64,000 nucleotides of DNA from Adiantum capillus-veneris (GCA_014529385.2 CM043952.1:61210119-61274118), one strand, 5' to 3'; positions 23,421 through 37,079 are shown, counted from the stretch's first letter. The notes: generated from the sequence alone by a model not told the origin. Program-made: numbers and translations.

Positions 23421-24247
23421 ACTGAGGAGCCAACACAAAGTGCACTTGTGGTACCAGTAAATGTACTCACACGATCGATGCTCCAAAACCAAAATTATAT
23501 TCTTGAAGAAAGAGACATAACATCAATTGCCCAATCTCAGAAGAAGAAGAAAACACGAGGGAAGAGAGGCAACAAATTCAGGCCCCAGTTCAAAGACCAA
23601 TATAGGGACTGGTGACGAACTTGTATATATGAACGACGCTGAAGAGGATTCTGATTCAGGTGAAACCATGGAGACCAAAACAACCATTAGAAAAGAAAAA
23701 AACAGGAAAGATTGTCATAAGCCATAATGGCCAGGACCCAAGAAGAAGATAGAAACTTACCCAAATTCTACAGAGGAGATCGAGCGAGTACAACAATTAA
23801 GGAGTTTGGTAGAAGAGACCCAAAGAGATCTAGAGCCAACACCTAAGCAGACCCAGATTAGCGACACAGTGTTCCCTACGAGAAATCAACCTCACAAAGT
23901 CTATAGACCACTAACCATACTTAGTGTCATCGAAGAAGAAAGTGATTTTAAGTCATGTATGGGAAAGTGGCCGTACTCCCTTCTTGTTGGAGAGAATGTT
24001 TACAGAGGGATTACCTGACCTTGTTGAAGAAATGGAGATCCCATCTTCCCCATGTCAAGGGACTTAAGCATAAAAAGTGTCGTTAAATATTGTCAAATTG
24101 ATGGATTTCATGGCTTCAACAGTTAGAACCACCATCATGTCCAAACTATATGGAGAGCCCGAGCTATTTTTAGCTCTTTGAGCTTTCCTTAACGGAGAAC
24201 TGAAAGTTGGGCTACCACAATTTGCATAAATAGATGTAGCTAGGGAG

Positions 24248-25459
24248 GTGCCAATAGAGGAGGAACATTTAGATCCGCAACCCAACCTAGATGAGAACTC
24301 TGTTGTTGAAATACCTGTTAACAAGTTGGGACAATACTTTGAAGGTGATGAATCAAATGCGACCATACCAATCAGTACCAAGGGATTAGTTGTGAAGGGA
24401 ATCCTTGATGGTGGCGCTGGGGTTAACATTGTGACTAAAAATTGCTAGAAATCTGTGGAAAGACCTCACCTTGGGACTACAAACATAGTAGTAAAGATGG
24501 CCAATGGGACTTTTGTTAAACCTATTGAGATACTAGAAGATCTCAAGATCAAGGTCATTGGACATAAAATAAGGAATACCTTCATTGTTATGAATTTTTT
24601 CAAGCACACTATGTCATTTGAAATGATCTTAGGACGTCCTTTCATGAGGGAAGCAAAAATGGTGCATGATTGGTCTAAAAACCATGTCTACTTGCAGTTC
24701 CAAGATTCTGTCATTCGAGTTGATCTTGTAACTGGTCGAGCACATCCTCTAGGAAACAGATTTATAATTGATCATATATTTGACACCACAATTCACTTGG
24801 TCCCATTGCAGTATTGTTACACGTGTAAAAAGGACACTGATGTTGGGGAAGATTCCCCTTATATGGATGTTCTACTTGGGATGACTGAGTCAGACAATGT
24901 GGATTGGGTCCATCTAGCAGCAACCATAGACACTTGGGGAAATAGGGTGACGACGTGGGTAACACCTGAGGGGGATGAAATGCCACAACTCGTACCCTTA
25001 AATATGATAGGAGCAATGCATATAGCTTCTGATGACCTACAAGATGAAGACTTGACTGACATTGGAACCAGTAGCGTCTCACAAGACTATAGTCCACACA
25101 ATTGGGAGTCAAAATCATCAATTGAAATCGACTTTGAGGACGAAGAATCTGAGTTAAATCTTGGTGCAAACGTGGGGACAAACCATTCAAGACCCAGTGG
25201 TACCCAAGAGGACAATCTGTCCGGGAGAGAAGAAGACACGAGTAGCGATTTATCTAGTGACTCTTCACTTGAGATCGGCCATAATAAAAAGTTTGACAAG
25301 AAGAGTAAGAGATATAAGAGGCAAAGATATCAAGCAAATGTGTGTGCTAGAATAAATGAGAAGAAACCTACCGCAGAATGGCTTAATTATATTGGGGCAT
25401 GTGATGCTCATCGAAAATTGGTAGATAAATGGGGTGAATATCTTCAAAGCGTTATGTGA
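24248..25459 (+). pseudogene. E aspartic protease region
   Basis: One frame runs from 24248 to 25459 with a single in-frame TAG at 24446-24448. LDGGAGVNIVT (Asp codon at 24407) is the retropepsin active-site block in the DGG form seen in some plant gypsy elements, and MILGRPFM about 70 codons later is the flap-to-helix block. The C-terminal half is an acidic Ser/Asp/Glu-rich linker (about 25,080-25,270) ending in Lys/Arg-rich sequence, then RT. Confidence 0.8.
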
Positions 25460-25715
25460 TGTAGTCCATGACCCACTGACATCGCACAATTAGAGGCTAC
25501 AAAGAAGCCAAAGTTCAGTCGTACTGTAAGGAGACGACAAAATAGAGAGCTAGCTCAACAACAAAAGGAAGCGGAAGAGAAATCACAGTCCACAGAACAA
25601 CAAGACCTCACAGACTTACATCCTGCACCTCTACACCACGGAGGATATTAAGGTTGTGTATACAAAGGCTCAGTGAACACCTATCGTTGAAAATAATGGA
25701 GTCTTTGATGGTCCC

Positions 25716-27130
25716 GTGATAGTTAAGGAAATAGAGTTAGCAGACTCAGGTGAGGAGTCCAAACCTGTGTTCATTGCTCAAGATCTGACAGAGACTGAGG
25801 AATATGTACTCAAGGAGCTTCTCAAGCAATTCAAGGATATATTTTCTTGGATATATCATGATATGAAAGGTGTTCCACCTTCCGTGGTGCAACACACAAT
25901 CCCCATGAATAGCATGGCTAAACCAGTCCAGCAACGACCCTACCCAATGAATCCCAAGTATGCAAAGATTGTTCAGGAAGAGATTGAAAGGCTTGTGAAA
26001 TGCGGATTCACATACCCTATTGAGCACTCAAAATGGGTGTATCCAATAGTTATTATACCAAAAAATAATGGGAAACTCAGAGTGTGTGTGGATCTTAAGA
26101 AAGTAAATGCCGCCAGTACTAGGAGGGACCATTACCCCTTGCCATATTCAAAACATGTGCTTGAAAGAGTTGCAAGGAAGGAAGCTTATAGCTTTTTAGA
26201 TGGGTACTCTGGACACAGTCATATCACAATTGCACTAGAGGACCAAGTTAAAACGGATTTTATAACCAAATTTGGAGTGTTCAGATTTCATGTTATGGCT
26301 TTTGGTTTAATCAATGCCCCTGCTACCTTCCAAAGATTGATAAACACTGCTTTTAGGGAATATTTGAGGGAGTTTTGCAAGGGTTTCTTAGATGATCTTT
26401 CCATTTGTTCCTCTTGGAAAGAACATCTAAATTGTTTACAAAAAGTGTTTGAGAAGTATAGGTTGTATCGCATCTCCTTAAACCCTTTCAAATGCCAATT
26501 TTGGGTTAAACATGGAGTCATTTTAGGGCATATAGTGTCCAAAAATGATATTTTCATAGATGAGAGCAAAATGAAAGCCATTGCTGATTTGCCACCACCT
26601 ATAAACTATAAAGGAGTTCAAAGGTTCATAGGCCATGTTGGTTATTACTGGCGGTTTACTTTAAACTTTGCCGAGATAGCTCGCCCTTTGTACAAGCTTC
26701 TTATTGAGTTCCACTGGACAGTAGAGTGTGACCATGCTTGTGAGTCATTGAAAAAGACCTTGACAAGCGCTCCCATTCTACGAGTGCCTAATTGGAATAT
26801 AATTTCCATGTGCATATTGATGAAGCAAACTTTGCTATTGGGTGTGTTCTAGCTCAACTAGGAGAACATAGATTGGACTACCCCATTAGCTTTGTAAGTC
26901 ATTAATTAAATGATGCTAAGAGAAACTACACTACTACAGAGTGGGAAGGTTTAGCTATGATTTACGCAATAAAGAAATTTCGCTACTATCTTCTTGCCAA
27001 TAAGTTTGTTTTCTATGTGGATCATCAAGCCTTGTTGTATCCAGTAAATAAACCTTGTTCCATGGGAAGAATTACACGACGGTTGTTATTCTTCTTGAGT
27101 TTGATTTTACCGTTGTGGTGAGACCCGAAA
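25716..27130 (+). pseudogene. E reverse transcriptase and RNase H
   Basis: The frame 25716-26852 covers RT: FSWIYHDMKGV, then KNNGKLRVCVDLKKVN, DHYPLP, SFLDGYSGH, MAFGLINAPATFQRL and GFLDDL (catalytic Asp pair intact). A frameshift near 26,800 leads into RNase H with HVHIDEANFAIGCVL and SFVSH; a stop follows the last. TTTEWEGLAMIYAIKKFRYY and FVFYVDHQALLYP follow. Another shift near 27,060 leads to ADHLSHIP, the usual end of the gypsy RNase H. Confidence 0.9.
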
Positions 27131-28556
27131 AAAGACATGTCATGGCGGATCATTTGTCTCACATACCCAATGGTGAAGCCCCTACTGGAATCGATGATGA
27201 ATTGCCTGATACTTCCCTGTTCTTAGTCGAGATTGTGCCTGAATGGAGTGAGAAAATTGTGAACTTTTTAGTTAACGGTTTTCCATCCAAAGAGCTTCGT
27301 AAAGATATAGCTCAAAAACTGTTAAATGAATGTGAACCTTATTCTCTAATTGCAGGAACTCTCTACAAGCTAGGGAAAGACGATATTTTTAGACGTTGTA
27401 CTCGTGAGGATGAGTATTTATACATACTGCAAGAAGCCCACATGGGTATAACCGGAGGACATTTCCAGGGGAACTAATTGCTAAAAAGTATTGCAATCAG
27501 GCTATTGGTGGCCTACCTTATTCAAAGGTGCATCACTTTTTGCAAAAGGGTGTGATGAATGCCAACATTACAAGATCACACAACAAAAGGATAAGATGCC
27601 CTTACATCATATTAAAGTGACTCAACCATTTGAAAAATGGGGTTTAGACTTTGTAGGCCCAGTTAGTCCGACATCTCGTAACACTCAATCTCGATATATT
27701 ATTGTTGCCACTGACTATGTAACAAACTGGGTGGAGGCCAAGGCGACACGCAAGGTTGATGCAAGGTCAACTGCCAAGTTTCTCTTTGAGAACATTATTA
27801 CAAGATTTAGTTGTTCTTTTGAAATTGTGAGCGACAATGGTACTCATTTTATAAATGGAGTGATAAAGGAACTCACTACCAACTTTATGATAGCCCACCA
27901 TAAGTCTACACCTTATTATCCACAAGCAAATGGCCAAGCTAAGAGCACTAACAAGACCTTAATTTCTATCTTGACCAAAATAGTGGAAGCTCATCGCAGA
28001 GATTGGAATTTCAAGGTGACATCAGCTCTATGGGCTTATCGTACTTCTTACACAAAGTGGCTATTAATTGTACACCATTCAAAAATGATATATGGCCAAG
28101 AAGTCGTTATGCCATGGGAGATTGTAATTTCTAGTCTGAGGGTAGCTTCACAAGAAGGTTGGGATGGTAACCCTTTAGTTGAGCGTTTATATGTCCTTGA
28201 GAGGTTAGAGGAAGAAAGGCAATTGGCTGTGCAAAATGCACTTGGGGAGAAAGAAATGGTTTGACCGTCATCTAAAGGATAAAGATATCAAGGTTGGGGA
28301 TAAAGTTCTTATGTATGGAGTATGTAACGAGAAGAAAAAGTTGAAATATGCCGGGAAAGGACCATATAGAGTATGCGAAATCACTCCACAAGGTACCATT
28401 CGTGTGGAAACTCTTGATGGAGTTGAAACCATTGGATTCCTCAATCGGAGTAAATTTAAAAGATATTATGATCCTTTAAGCCAAGAGGAGCTACGTGCCA
28501 TCCATAAAAAAAAGGTAGCCAAGGCACAAGCAGAATTGAAGAACATACAAGCTTAA
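27055..28556 (+). pseudogene. E integrase (HHCC, core, C-terminal)
   Basis: The zinc-binding region spans the frameshift at 27,475-27,490 (HMGITGGHF, then WWPTLFKGASLFAKGCDECQ). The core has DFVGPV with the first Asp, and SDNGTHF with the second. The third block reads PQANGQAKSTNK at about 27,920-27,955: Lys replaces the catalytic Glu that normally follows NGQA. The C-terminal part shifts frame near 28,250 and ends KKVAKAQAELKNIQ. No chromodomain is visible. A catalytically dead integrase agrees with the age of the element. Confidence 0.9.
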
Positions 28557-28608
28557 GCTGAGGCTAAGGAGCGACAACAACGTTTTAGACGCCAAAGAGA
28601 GGCCAACC

Positions 28609-29580
28609 TTGGAGTCACATGCATTTCACATTGAAAAAGAGAATGATTGGTTGGACTCTGACACACCTCTACGATACCCTATTGAGCTAAATAGCACCTA
28701 TGGGAAAGTGTTATATAACACCTTATTGGACACGAGTGCTAAATATAATCTGCTATCATATGGGGTGTGGCAATTAGGAAATCCATCTCTATCTGAGAGA
28801 ACGATCCAAGTCAAGAGTATCAACAAGAAAAAACTACGATTTTTGGAATCTGACACTTCTATCAATTATGAAAATGGGGTTGTAGCTCAAGACTTTTTGG
28901 TCATGGCTGAAACTATGGAGGGCAATATAAACCTAGGACGCACGTGGATGGTAGCGACCAAATGCACTATTGATTGGGAGATTGGGAGTGTCACAACATA
29001 AAAACCAACTCTTAGCCCTGCCACTCAAGCGATAGTCCCTGAGATACTCTTAGCCCTGCCACTCAAGCGATAGTCCTTGAGATGTCGCCTCCCGAGAAAA
29101 ACAACCCAAAATAGTGCATGTCCAAGAGGTTGAACCATATGTCCCTATAGCCCAACTCTCTAGAGCTTCAACTTCTGTAATTAAAACAAAGCTTGAGACA
29201 CAGAAGACCCATCATAATATAACAAGGAAAACATACAAATGGGTCCCTAAAGCTTCTTTAGCGATCATTGTTGATGCTAAAAAACAGGAGCCTTGTCAGA
29301 GACGCCCCACTCGCTCCCAGAAATGTAAGAACATTGCACTGGATTCCTAAACGACTATTGGAAGCCCAAGGCTACTATCAAGGAAACGATCAAATCTGGG
29401 TGCCAAAACGTAAATTTTGTTCTTACCTGTCACCTGACCCATGTGAGTCAAATCCTGTAACGATAAAGCTGATTGAAGATCGTGGGAAGAGAAAGATCAT
29501 AGAACACTATACACCTGATCTGGAGCTAGTTTGGGTACCCAAGCGAGAAAGGCTTGTTTTTCACTTAGCTCAAACATAGA
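28609..29580 (+). pseudogene. E post-integrase region: second retropepsin-like domain and WVPK repeats
   Basis: The frame 28609-29001 contains LLDTSAKYNLLS (DTSA at 28729-28740), followed about 60 codons later by LGRTWM and TIDWE. This is the same spacing and order as the element's authentic protease (LDGGAGVN...LGRPFM...VHDW). After a 38-bp tandem duplication (29008-29083), two overlapping frames give four W(V/I)PK motifs: YKWVPKAS (about 29235), LHWIPKRL (about 29333), IWVPKRKF (about 29395) and LVWVPKRER (about 29527). Function is unknown. An extra protease-like unit downstream of integrase is not part of the standard gypsy plan. Confidence 0.55.
29008..29083. repeat. 38-bp tandem duplication
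   Basis: ACTCTTAGCCCTGCCACTCA...CTGAGAT occurs twice head to tail with one difference (CCCTGAGAT/CCTTGAGAT). Confidence 0.95.
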
Positions 29581-31983
29581 AAGAACAAATCAAACTTCTT
29601 GCTCTTCATATAGTTCTTATACGAAAATACAAGCTTCAACACACCTACCATTGTAAATATCCACACAAACAAGAAAGAATTTGCACCTCCCGTTGTAATT
29701 TCACCACCTACAACAACGTTGCAAATAAAATCATGGGAGAGTACCTTACCACCCTTTCGACTAATTGAAACGCCTCGGGCGGTCAAAAACTATTGGTCAA
29801 ATTCATCACCCTTAACAACTTGGAGCAATTGGTTTCAAAAGGTGACGACACGGTATGATCTACCCAAGGAAGGGGGGAGTGTTTGTTGACATCCATCATT
29901 CACTTGCTCCCCTTTTAACCTTCCTCCCTGGCCTCTCAATTTCCCAATCTTAGGGAATGTATATACATAGCCTTATACTCACAAAAACAAAAACAAAAAA
30001 ATAAAAGAGCAAGAGCCACCAAAGAAAAATCTGGAAACCTACAAGTTTTAGTACATGACCCAAAATCATAAAAACACATTATGCACAAGGACACGACCTT
30101 TTAACATGACCACCTTATAATATTTTCACTCTAACCATCATCTATTTGTGTGTATAGATATGGCTAGTACGCTAGAGTTATCCACTCCTACCTTGCGTAA
30201 GAGGTACCCTCTTTACTTTTCACAAGTGTTTTACATAGTCTACCCGGTGCTTATTTGTGAATGGGATTTGGTAGATACGCTAGCGTGTGAGAAGTATTTC
30301 GAGGAATTAGAATGGCTGATACATCTCTTGACCATGACTGATCCATACTTACTAGAGGACGTCTCTCCGATTGCACAAGCCTACCCTTTTGACCAAGATG
30401 ACTATAGACGTCTAGTGACGTTCTTAGTGAACATTTGTGCCTCTAATGATGAGGAAGAGTTACATGATTTTAGGGATGGCACGTATGTCTCACGGATGAT
30501 GACTTTGTTTTTCTTGACGATGACAAGGATAGGGGTTTAGACCCCGCCCATCTATTCAATATCCTCTTCCCTTGACTCTCTAGGAGGGTGCAAATAATTA
30601 GGTTAGGGTTCATTATGTTGTTTGATTGTGTTCAATAAAGGTTGGTGTCTCTTCCCACTGATGTGTCTCCTAGAGGTACTCCTTGTGTTTTCTAGTGTTT
30701 ACAGGAATGTATCGTAGAATTGCGATTTTGATCTTCATGGAATCTGTCTCGTTCACTCTTTAGAGGAATGTATTGTAGAATTGCGATTTTGGGCTTCATG
30801 GAATCTTTGTCTCGTTCACTCTTTGAATCGAGCGATCATCAACACGAATAGGTGTTTCTTGTCCATTAGCATTGCCTCTTTTTTTTTTGCATCCATGTTT
30901 TTCTGCTTTAAATGTAATTGGTAACACAATATTCATCACATTTGCTTAGATTAAACATTAGATTCTATATAATTTTTTTTCATAATCCCATGTCTAGGTT
31001 TAAGAATCAAGCAGTCTGACTAAACTAGTTTGACCAAGTTAGGCGTTAGGGATCTTCTCTTAATGCCATGGGGAATGCCTTCCTAATAATCAATGGTTAC
31101 TTTAGGTTCTTAATCCGATTTAGGCATTGTTATGTGCAATGTACTAGGGATTTCTAGTGGGCTTAGTCCCTATTTACCTTTAGCTTAAGTATTATAAAGG
31201 GAGTTTACTAGTGTGATGAACCTGGGGAGGGTAACAGTGTCATATGACCCCCCAAGGTTACAAAATTGAAATGCTGAAAACGAACAAACAAAAAAATCAA
31301 AAGTGTCACAATGTAAAATATTAAGCTGGAAGAGAAATCCGAGCTTGATTTGGTACTTCATTCACATGTATTGCCTATGGTACTAGAGCCCTAGAGGTTC
31401 CCAGTGTGGGCGATTTTCCTTGAAAAGGAAAAAGCCCAAGGCATACAAAATAAGCATACACATCAAAATTGAATTAATATGAAAAGACTTTGGGGAGTCA
31501 AACAAAGGGAATAATTCAAGCGACGATTTCATAAGCAATTTTTTTTATCGTAGCTTAACTACAAGGTCTTCTAGGTATAACCTCTAGTCAACCCTCAAAC
31601 ATGAAATATTTTGCTATCGCAGATTAAACAGCTTGATTGACCAGAGAAAATTGAGAAGCTTGCTCATGGTATTAATAGTTGACCTCTACTGCCTCTCGAC
31701 CCCAGACTTGTTTATTTTTTGACCTTTACAACTGCTTATGCATTTGATTATATTACAATTTAATGTTTTACTTCTAAAAAATTGTTTAAATATTTTATTA
31801 CTAATCAATTTGTGTGCCTACAACTGCATATGCTTTTTAATTGTATATGAGAATGCAATTATTGTGCCAATTTTGGTTGATTTTGCAATGATTGAAGAAG
31901 GCTAAGGACATTCAAGCTCAGATGCTCTTTCACCTCGACGAACGAGCTTCATCTCAATAGCTTGCGAGGACGGAATCTACATC
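29581..31983 (+). other. E 3' untranslated region
   Basis: About 2.4 kb between the last WVPK-containing frame and the polypurine tract. An open frame at 30148-30540 (130 codons; first ATG at 30160, acidic and aromatic, no known motif) is the only sizeable one. A 61-bp tandem duplication (AGGAATGTAT(C/T)GTAGAATTGCG...) lies at 30703-30763 and 30764-30825. The rest is AT-rich, without recognisable features. Confidence 0.6.
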
Positions 31984-31996
31984 AGGAAGGGGGACA

Positions 31997-32309
31997 TGTT
32001 AACCCTCACGGACACCCTATCACCTTCGACGGACGCTTTATTATTTATTCGATTGAGTCATGGACTGGGTTTGTCGGTCCCATATGTGTGTAGGTGATCG
32101 CCGATGAGAAGCGCACCACTTATTTTATTTTTACAGTAGTTTTGCAACAACCAGCCACTGTGGAAGCCCATGTGTGAATGGGTCGAACTCTTATAAAAGG
32201 TCCATTTGACCTAAAAATCCTCATTCTTTGAGGTGCAAGCTAAGAAGTGCTCTTGCTCCATCTCTGTCTCCTTCTCCTTCGTGTGCTCACGTGTGTATGT
32301 GTGTGTGTG

Positions 32310-32362
<53 letters not shown>

Positions 32363-32579
32363 ATTGCGGCGGCATCGGTGGTTAAGCACGGCGGCATCAC
32401 TAGCTCCTTCTTCTTTGCGACATAGGATCCTTCACGATGGAAGCATTGAGCGGTGAGTGACACACCCCTGCTCCTTTGAGTTTGCTAGGAATGTCTAGTT
32501 GTGTGCTTGCAATCTTTCGAGGCTCCCATACAGTGCACATGCAAGCTTCCAACCTCCGACACATGCAGCAAAGCACACA
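31997..32579 (+). repeat. E 3' LTR
   Basis: Starts TGTTAACCCTCACGG right after the polypurine tract and ends AAGCACACA. It contains a TATA-like TCTTATAAAAGG (about 32190) followed by TTCTTTGAGGTGCAAGC, both conserved in the 5' copy (about 21553). A (GA)n tract at 32313-32361 is present only as an interrupted GTGAGAGTGTGTG in the 5' copy, explaining most of the length difference. Confidence 0.9.
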
Positions 32580-35500
32580 CCTGCGCTACCTCAGCTTTGG
32601 GCCCTTATCCCAACACAAACAAGGACTACAAGGGTGATGCATATTGCCTTTACCCCAACACAAACAACGCTTGAAGGGTGTAAAATACATACGTCACCAA
32701 CCTCATGCAAAGTTATCCAAATGGTCACAAAGAAAGTTTTTATATTATAGACAAGGGTAAATGATTATCTTATGGGTTCAAGATTTCCACCTAGTTGGTT
32801 GAAAGTTTTGCCTTTCAAATAAGCATATGACCTCCTCTTATGGAGGTACTTATTATTTGTAGCATGATTGATTAGCTTGAGGACATTTCCAACTATCAAG
32901 GCTCCTTAATTATGTGGATAAATCCATTCTTTTTTTTTGATGATTTTGCTAAGTAATGAATTTTAACTAGATGATCCAATGTCCAATGTGAATGAATTAA
33001 AAATATTTATAAGAGTTAGACGACAAAAAAGACACTAATGTAAGATTGCATCAATGAAGCTACGATCTATCTTAATCTATCTTGTGTGTTGATTGAAGTC
33101 TTAAGAAATCTTAAGATTTGCATGGGGAAGAAGATATTCATGGAGCTGGCTGTCCCTCAAGTATCGTGTAGACTAGTCATCTACCATTGAAAAATGTACA
33201 AGCTAAATGTAGGAAAACATGCTTCTAGAGAACTATGTGCGTCGAGCACCAAGTAGACTAGCCACCTATGTGGAATAGTGTTGTGCTCTAATTAGGGTCC
33301 ACGAGCACCACATCTCTATTTTCTTTAAAGATGACTTGTATGATATAATGACGTGTAATGTCACCAAAAATGTATTTTGGCAAGAGCCCTATCAAAGCTT
33401 ACTTATCAGAATTCATTTTTAAACATCCCAAGGAAGTCAAAATAAAGTTTAAGGCTGATGTGAATTATAATTAAAATATACTTTGCAAGTCTTTATTCTT
33501 GTAAAAGAAGTGATTTTCAAAAAAAAAAGTGTCTTTTTATGCTTTCTTGACAACTTCATGATCAAGAATCTATATCAGAAGTGAAATTTGTGAAGGTTCA
33601 GTGCCTACTTTCTAAGGTAAAATATTTTGCATGTTTTTTAGCTAAATTAAACATGCATTCTAAATTAATTAAAAAAAATTAGGACGTTGCTATTAAAAGA
33701 ATCCAAAAGCCCTAAAAAGATGGGGACATGGGTATTTTTGCAAGCATCTTGATCAAGAAATGAGTAGCCACATATACAAAACAACCCTTTACGAAAGCGG
33801 CCATAGCTTTAGCTTCGATTATCAGAATTGCGCAATCCAAGACTCAAACAAAATCTCTCTTTGAGCTCCATGAATCTATGATATCACCTTGATGTTTTAA
33901 CAAAGTCTACTATTTTTGTAGTAGTATCTTTGCTCGCCAATTATTCTCACTAGTCCAAAAGAAGACGATTGATGAGCTATTTGCCATGCATGGAACTCTG
34001 TAAGTCAAATTCTTCTAGAAGAGAATCATGCACAATTCTAAGAGGTTTGTGTGTTTTTGTATTGCTTCTACATCAGAAAGAAGAAATTTCAAAGAAGGAA
34101 CAAGATGATATTCCTTCAATGAGATGACTTTATGAGTCTGTTTCTAATAAAGAAGGTAAAAATGTTGGCTTGATTAGAGAAGGCCATTAGGTTGGCATCA
34201 TAAAAGGCCATCTTTTTTGCAAGATGATGTAATGATGTATCATGATTGTATTTAGCTTCATTGTAAGCTTTTGTAAGAAAAAACCCTATGGAGGGGGGTT
34301 GGCCATTATGACCCCCAATACTCTCTCTCTCTCTCTCTCTCTCTCTAAGTTTTCTACTTGTGCTTATGTAATTGTCTTCGTGTTTGGATTTGACTATATC
34401 TTAAACGTGATGTTATGAATCTCTTATTTAATTATGCGAGTGATGGTTGCAGCTGATTTCTCAAATTTTGTTTACAAAAAGCAATATAGTTCCACAGATG
34501 AAGACCACATACATAATGGAGGTATAGTGGTAGTGACTTTGGGCCCGTATCCTTGGTATAAAGTCACTAATAGTTTAGTAAGGTCGATCAAAACTCCATG
34601 AGACCTATATACTTGTTTAAACCTTGACCATATATGATACAAATGTCAATCGAAACCTATTAAAAATTGTGTTTTTTTTGTAAGCACGACCGAAACTCCA
34701 TAAGACCTATACACTTGTTTCAACCTTGACCTCATATGATACAAACGTCAATCAAACTTACCAAACGTTGTGTTGAAACACATCGTAGGAGGTCAGTGGT
34801 TGTGGTTACTTCGTAGAAGTGACTTGAGGATATCATATATTGATAGTTTGTGTGGCATTCCAACTCGGGGGAATATGTCAATGGATACTACTTTGAAGGT
34901 ACTATTGGGAGAAATTTCAAAGAGGATGTAATTACTCTAAACCAAGCTAGATGTACTTAACAAGTGTTTATGAGTATTAAGACACCCACCATGATATCAA
35001 GTTACTCAAAATCAAGGGAAAGATTTTGTAGGTTAAAAGGAGGGAAAAAATCCTTATAACTCTCTAGACTATGGGGCTAACAAGATTCAATTAAAGGATA
35101 GAAAGGGTCGAGATATGGTCATTGACATAAATCAAAAGGCGAGTCAACTCCCTTGCACCGGCTTCCGCAAATTCAAAAACAATGAAATGATGTCTTTTTG
35201 TTTACTTGATCTTTCTCAATAATGTGGAAGAAGGCAAAGATTGCAGTCTTTTAGAGTCAGAGTCAAAGTGACAGTTTTTGTCAAGCTCATGCTAATTGTT
35301 TCTTAAAGGGTTTGCTTGGGCAAGTTGCGTTCCGAAAGACTCGAGAATCACACCATATAATTGATCCTTGGCATTACTCCTCCAAACCAACCCCCTTATG
35401 CAGTGAGCCTAGTTCGTGCTAGTATATTTTTTTAATCATCCATAATTAATTAGGTAGGTCATCCATAGTTGATGGCAAGGAAGCGTTGCATCTCATCCAT

Positions 35501-36948
35501 GGTTGATAATTCCTCTCTTATATTGTGGCAAAAGATGGAGGTCTCGTTGCCATGCTTGTAAACTTGATCCACAATGATTAAGCGACTATGCCTTTAGCCA
35601 TGCCTATATACTTAATTCATAAATGATTAAGTCCTTGCCTTTGTATCTAATATGCAATGATTACATCCTTGAAGGTATAGCCATGAAACATGTACCGGGA
35701 CATTTGTAGATTTGTTATCCATCATTTATAGTGAGGTAGAGATTGCCACTTGAGGAGTTAGGTTACTAATTTCTACCACTATGACTAGAAGGCTCCTAGC
35801 AGGCAACAAATTACAAACCCTAGGTCCACTTCCTAGGTTTACCACCCAAAAATAGGAGGAAGTTCCTATGCATGGCCATCATTGTGTACTATGGATGAGA
35901 TAAAATAAATATGGCTACAAGTATTTAAATTACCATCAATTGTCTAAGGAACTCATAACTTTGGTTGTAAGTTATCTCAAAATTAATAGCTTTGGTAAAA
36001 AGCTCTCTCGTTGCTCGCTGGGTGATAATGAGATGTGACTAGTAGTTTGAACACTATCTTTTGGTTAGGTTTCATCTTTTTGATATCCTACACATGCGTA
36101 ACGTCGTGAAAACCCACATAAATGATGTATAAACATATTATGTCTCTCGGTCAAGAATAGTTTCTGGACACCATTTGATGACATTTAATCATGACATGTA
36201 TCAAAGACTAAAGATTCTTGAAAGCACACAAGAAACTAGCTCGCTCTAAAGATTTTAATCTTGGAGCATATAGATTGCAAGGGATACATGTTTTTTGAGG
36301 ACAAAACCCCTTCTTGGAAGAGAGGGGAAAACACCTAACTCATGTGGACACCTACAATGGCATTAGAATCTTCACTTGTCATGGTGAGAGATATTCATTG
36401 GACATCTCTTTATGCTACATGGCCTACCTGTATGTGTGGCGAATGAGCATGCAATGCTTGAGAAGATCGTTGTCCAAATGTTAGGAATGATTTATGATGT
36501 GTTGGTATTGTGCGATACTTGTTTACAATATTGTCTTTGGGACATGTATACACGAAATGGAATTTCTTCTTAGTCGTAGGGCTAAAGGATAAGGTGAAAG
36601 GAAAGATAAAACATGCACAAATTCGTGCTATATCCTTTTTCCTCTACAAAAGTTCGATTAGTTTTTAAAGGTCTTGCTTAATTGAGATCTATAAAGTAGA
36701 AAATGCCTAAAGATAGAGTGCCTCACAATTTGGGGTGCCAAAGAGCTCTTAAGTGCACACAATGATTTATATAAACAAGTTGACAAATGACTTCATCATG
36801 GGAAGAATATACTTTCTTCAAAGATCCTAATAGAGCTCGTTGAACCACCCATAGTCCATATCAATCTTAAAAGATCTTTGGGTATATTTATCGTCATACT
36901 AGGCATTAAATACCACAAGAGGTTCAAGTGATGTGGAGGTACATAGAA
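32580..36948. other. Intergenic DNA, no gene seen
   Basis: No open frame with recognisable content in 4.4 kb. It holds a 95-bp unit duplicated at 34579-34673 and 34681-34774 (AAACTCCAT(G/A)AGACCTATA...) and a (CT)n tract at 34321-34346. A LTR-like stretch before that tract contains GAGGGGGGTTGGCCATTATGA. Probably old, unclassifiable retrotransposon debris. Confidence 0.55.
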
Positions 36949-37035
36949 CTAGATGCATCTCTTTGCAAAGGCCTTTGTGTTATTACCAATATATTTTCCC
37001 ATTATGTTTTTGAAGATGATTGTTTTTAAAGGAAA

Positions 37036-37079
37036 GGGGGGGGGGGGGGGGGTGGGGGGGGGGGGGGGGGGGGGGGGGG
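37036..37079. repeat. Poly(G) tract with one T
   Basis: Forty-four bases of G broken by a single T at 37053. It could form stacked G-quadruplexes, and the length is also prone to sequencing error. Confidence 0.85.

Larger units (their letters stand above)
15827..32579 (+). mobile_element. Element E: old Ty3/gypsy LTR retrotransposon, split by nested copia
   Basis: LTRs are 15827-15858 plus 21391-21899 (5', interrupted) and 31997-32579 (3', 583 bp). They share GTTAACCC(T/C)(T/C)ACGGACACC at the start and GCATGCAA...AAGCA(T/C)ACA-type ends. The PBS at 21902-21919 (TGGTGCCGCTGTC) follows a two-base spacer. The polypurine tract AGGAAGGGGGACA (31984-31996) precedes the 3' LTR. Flanks CCTGA/CCTGC are an imperfect 5-bp target duplication, and the 5' terminal TG has mutated to AG. 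Own length is about 11.2 kb. Internal order is gag, protease, RT, RNase H, integrase (Ty3/gypsy order), then about 3.7 kb beyond integrase. All frames are broken. Confidence 0.92.

Noticed and set aside
30148-30540. 130-codon frame in the 3' part of element E
   Set aside because: No motif and no gene signals; kept only as a remark in the 3' untranslated entry.
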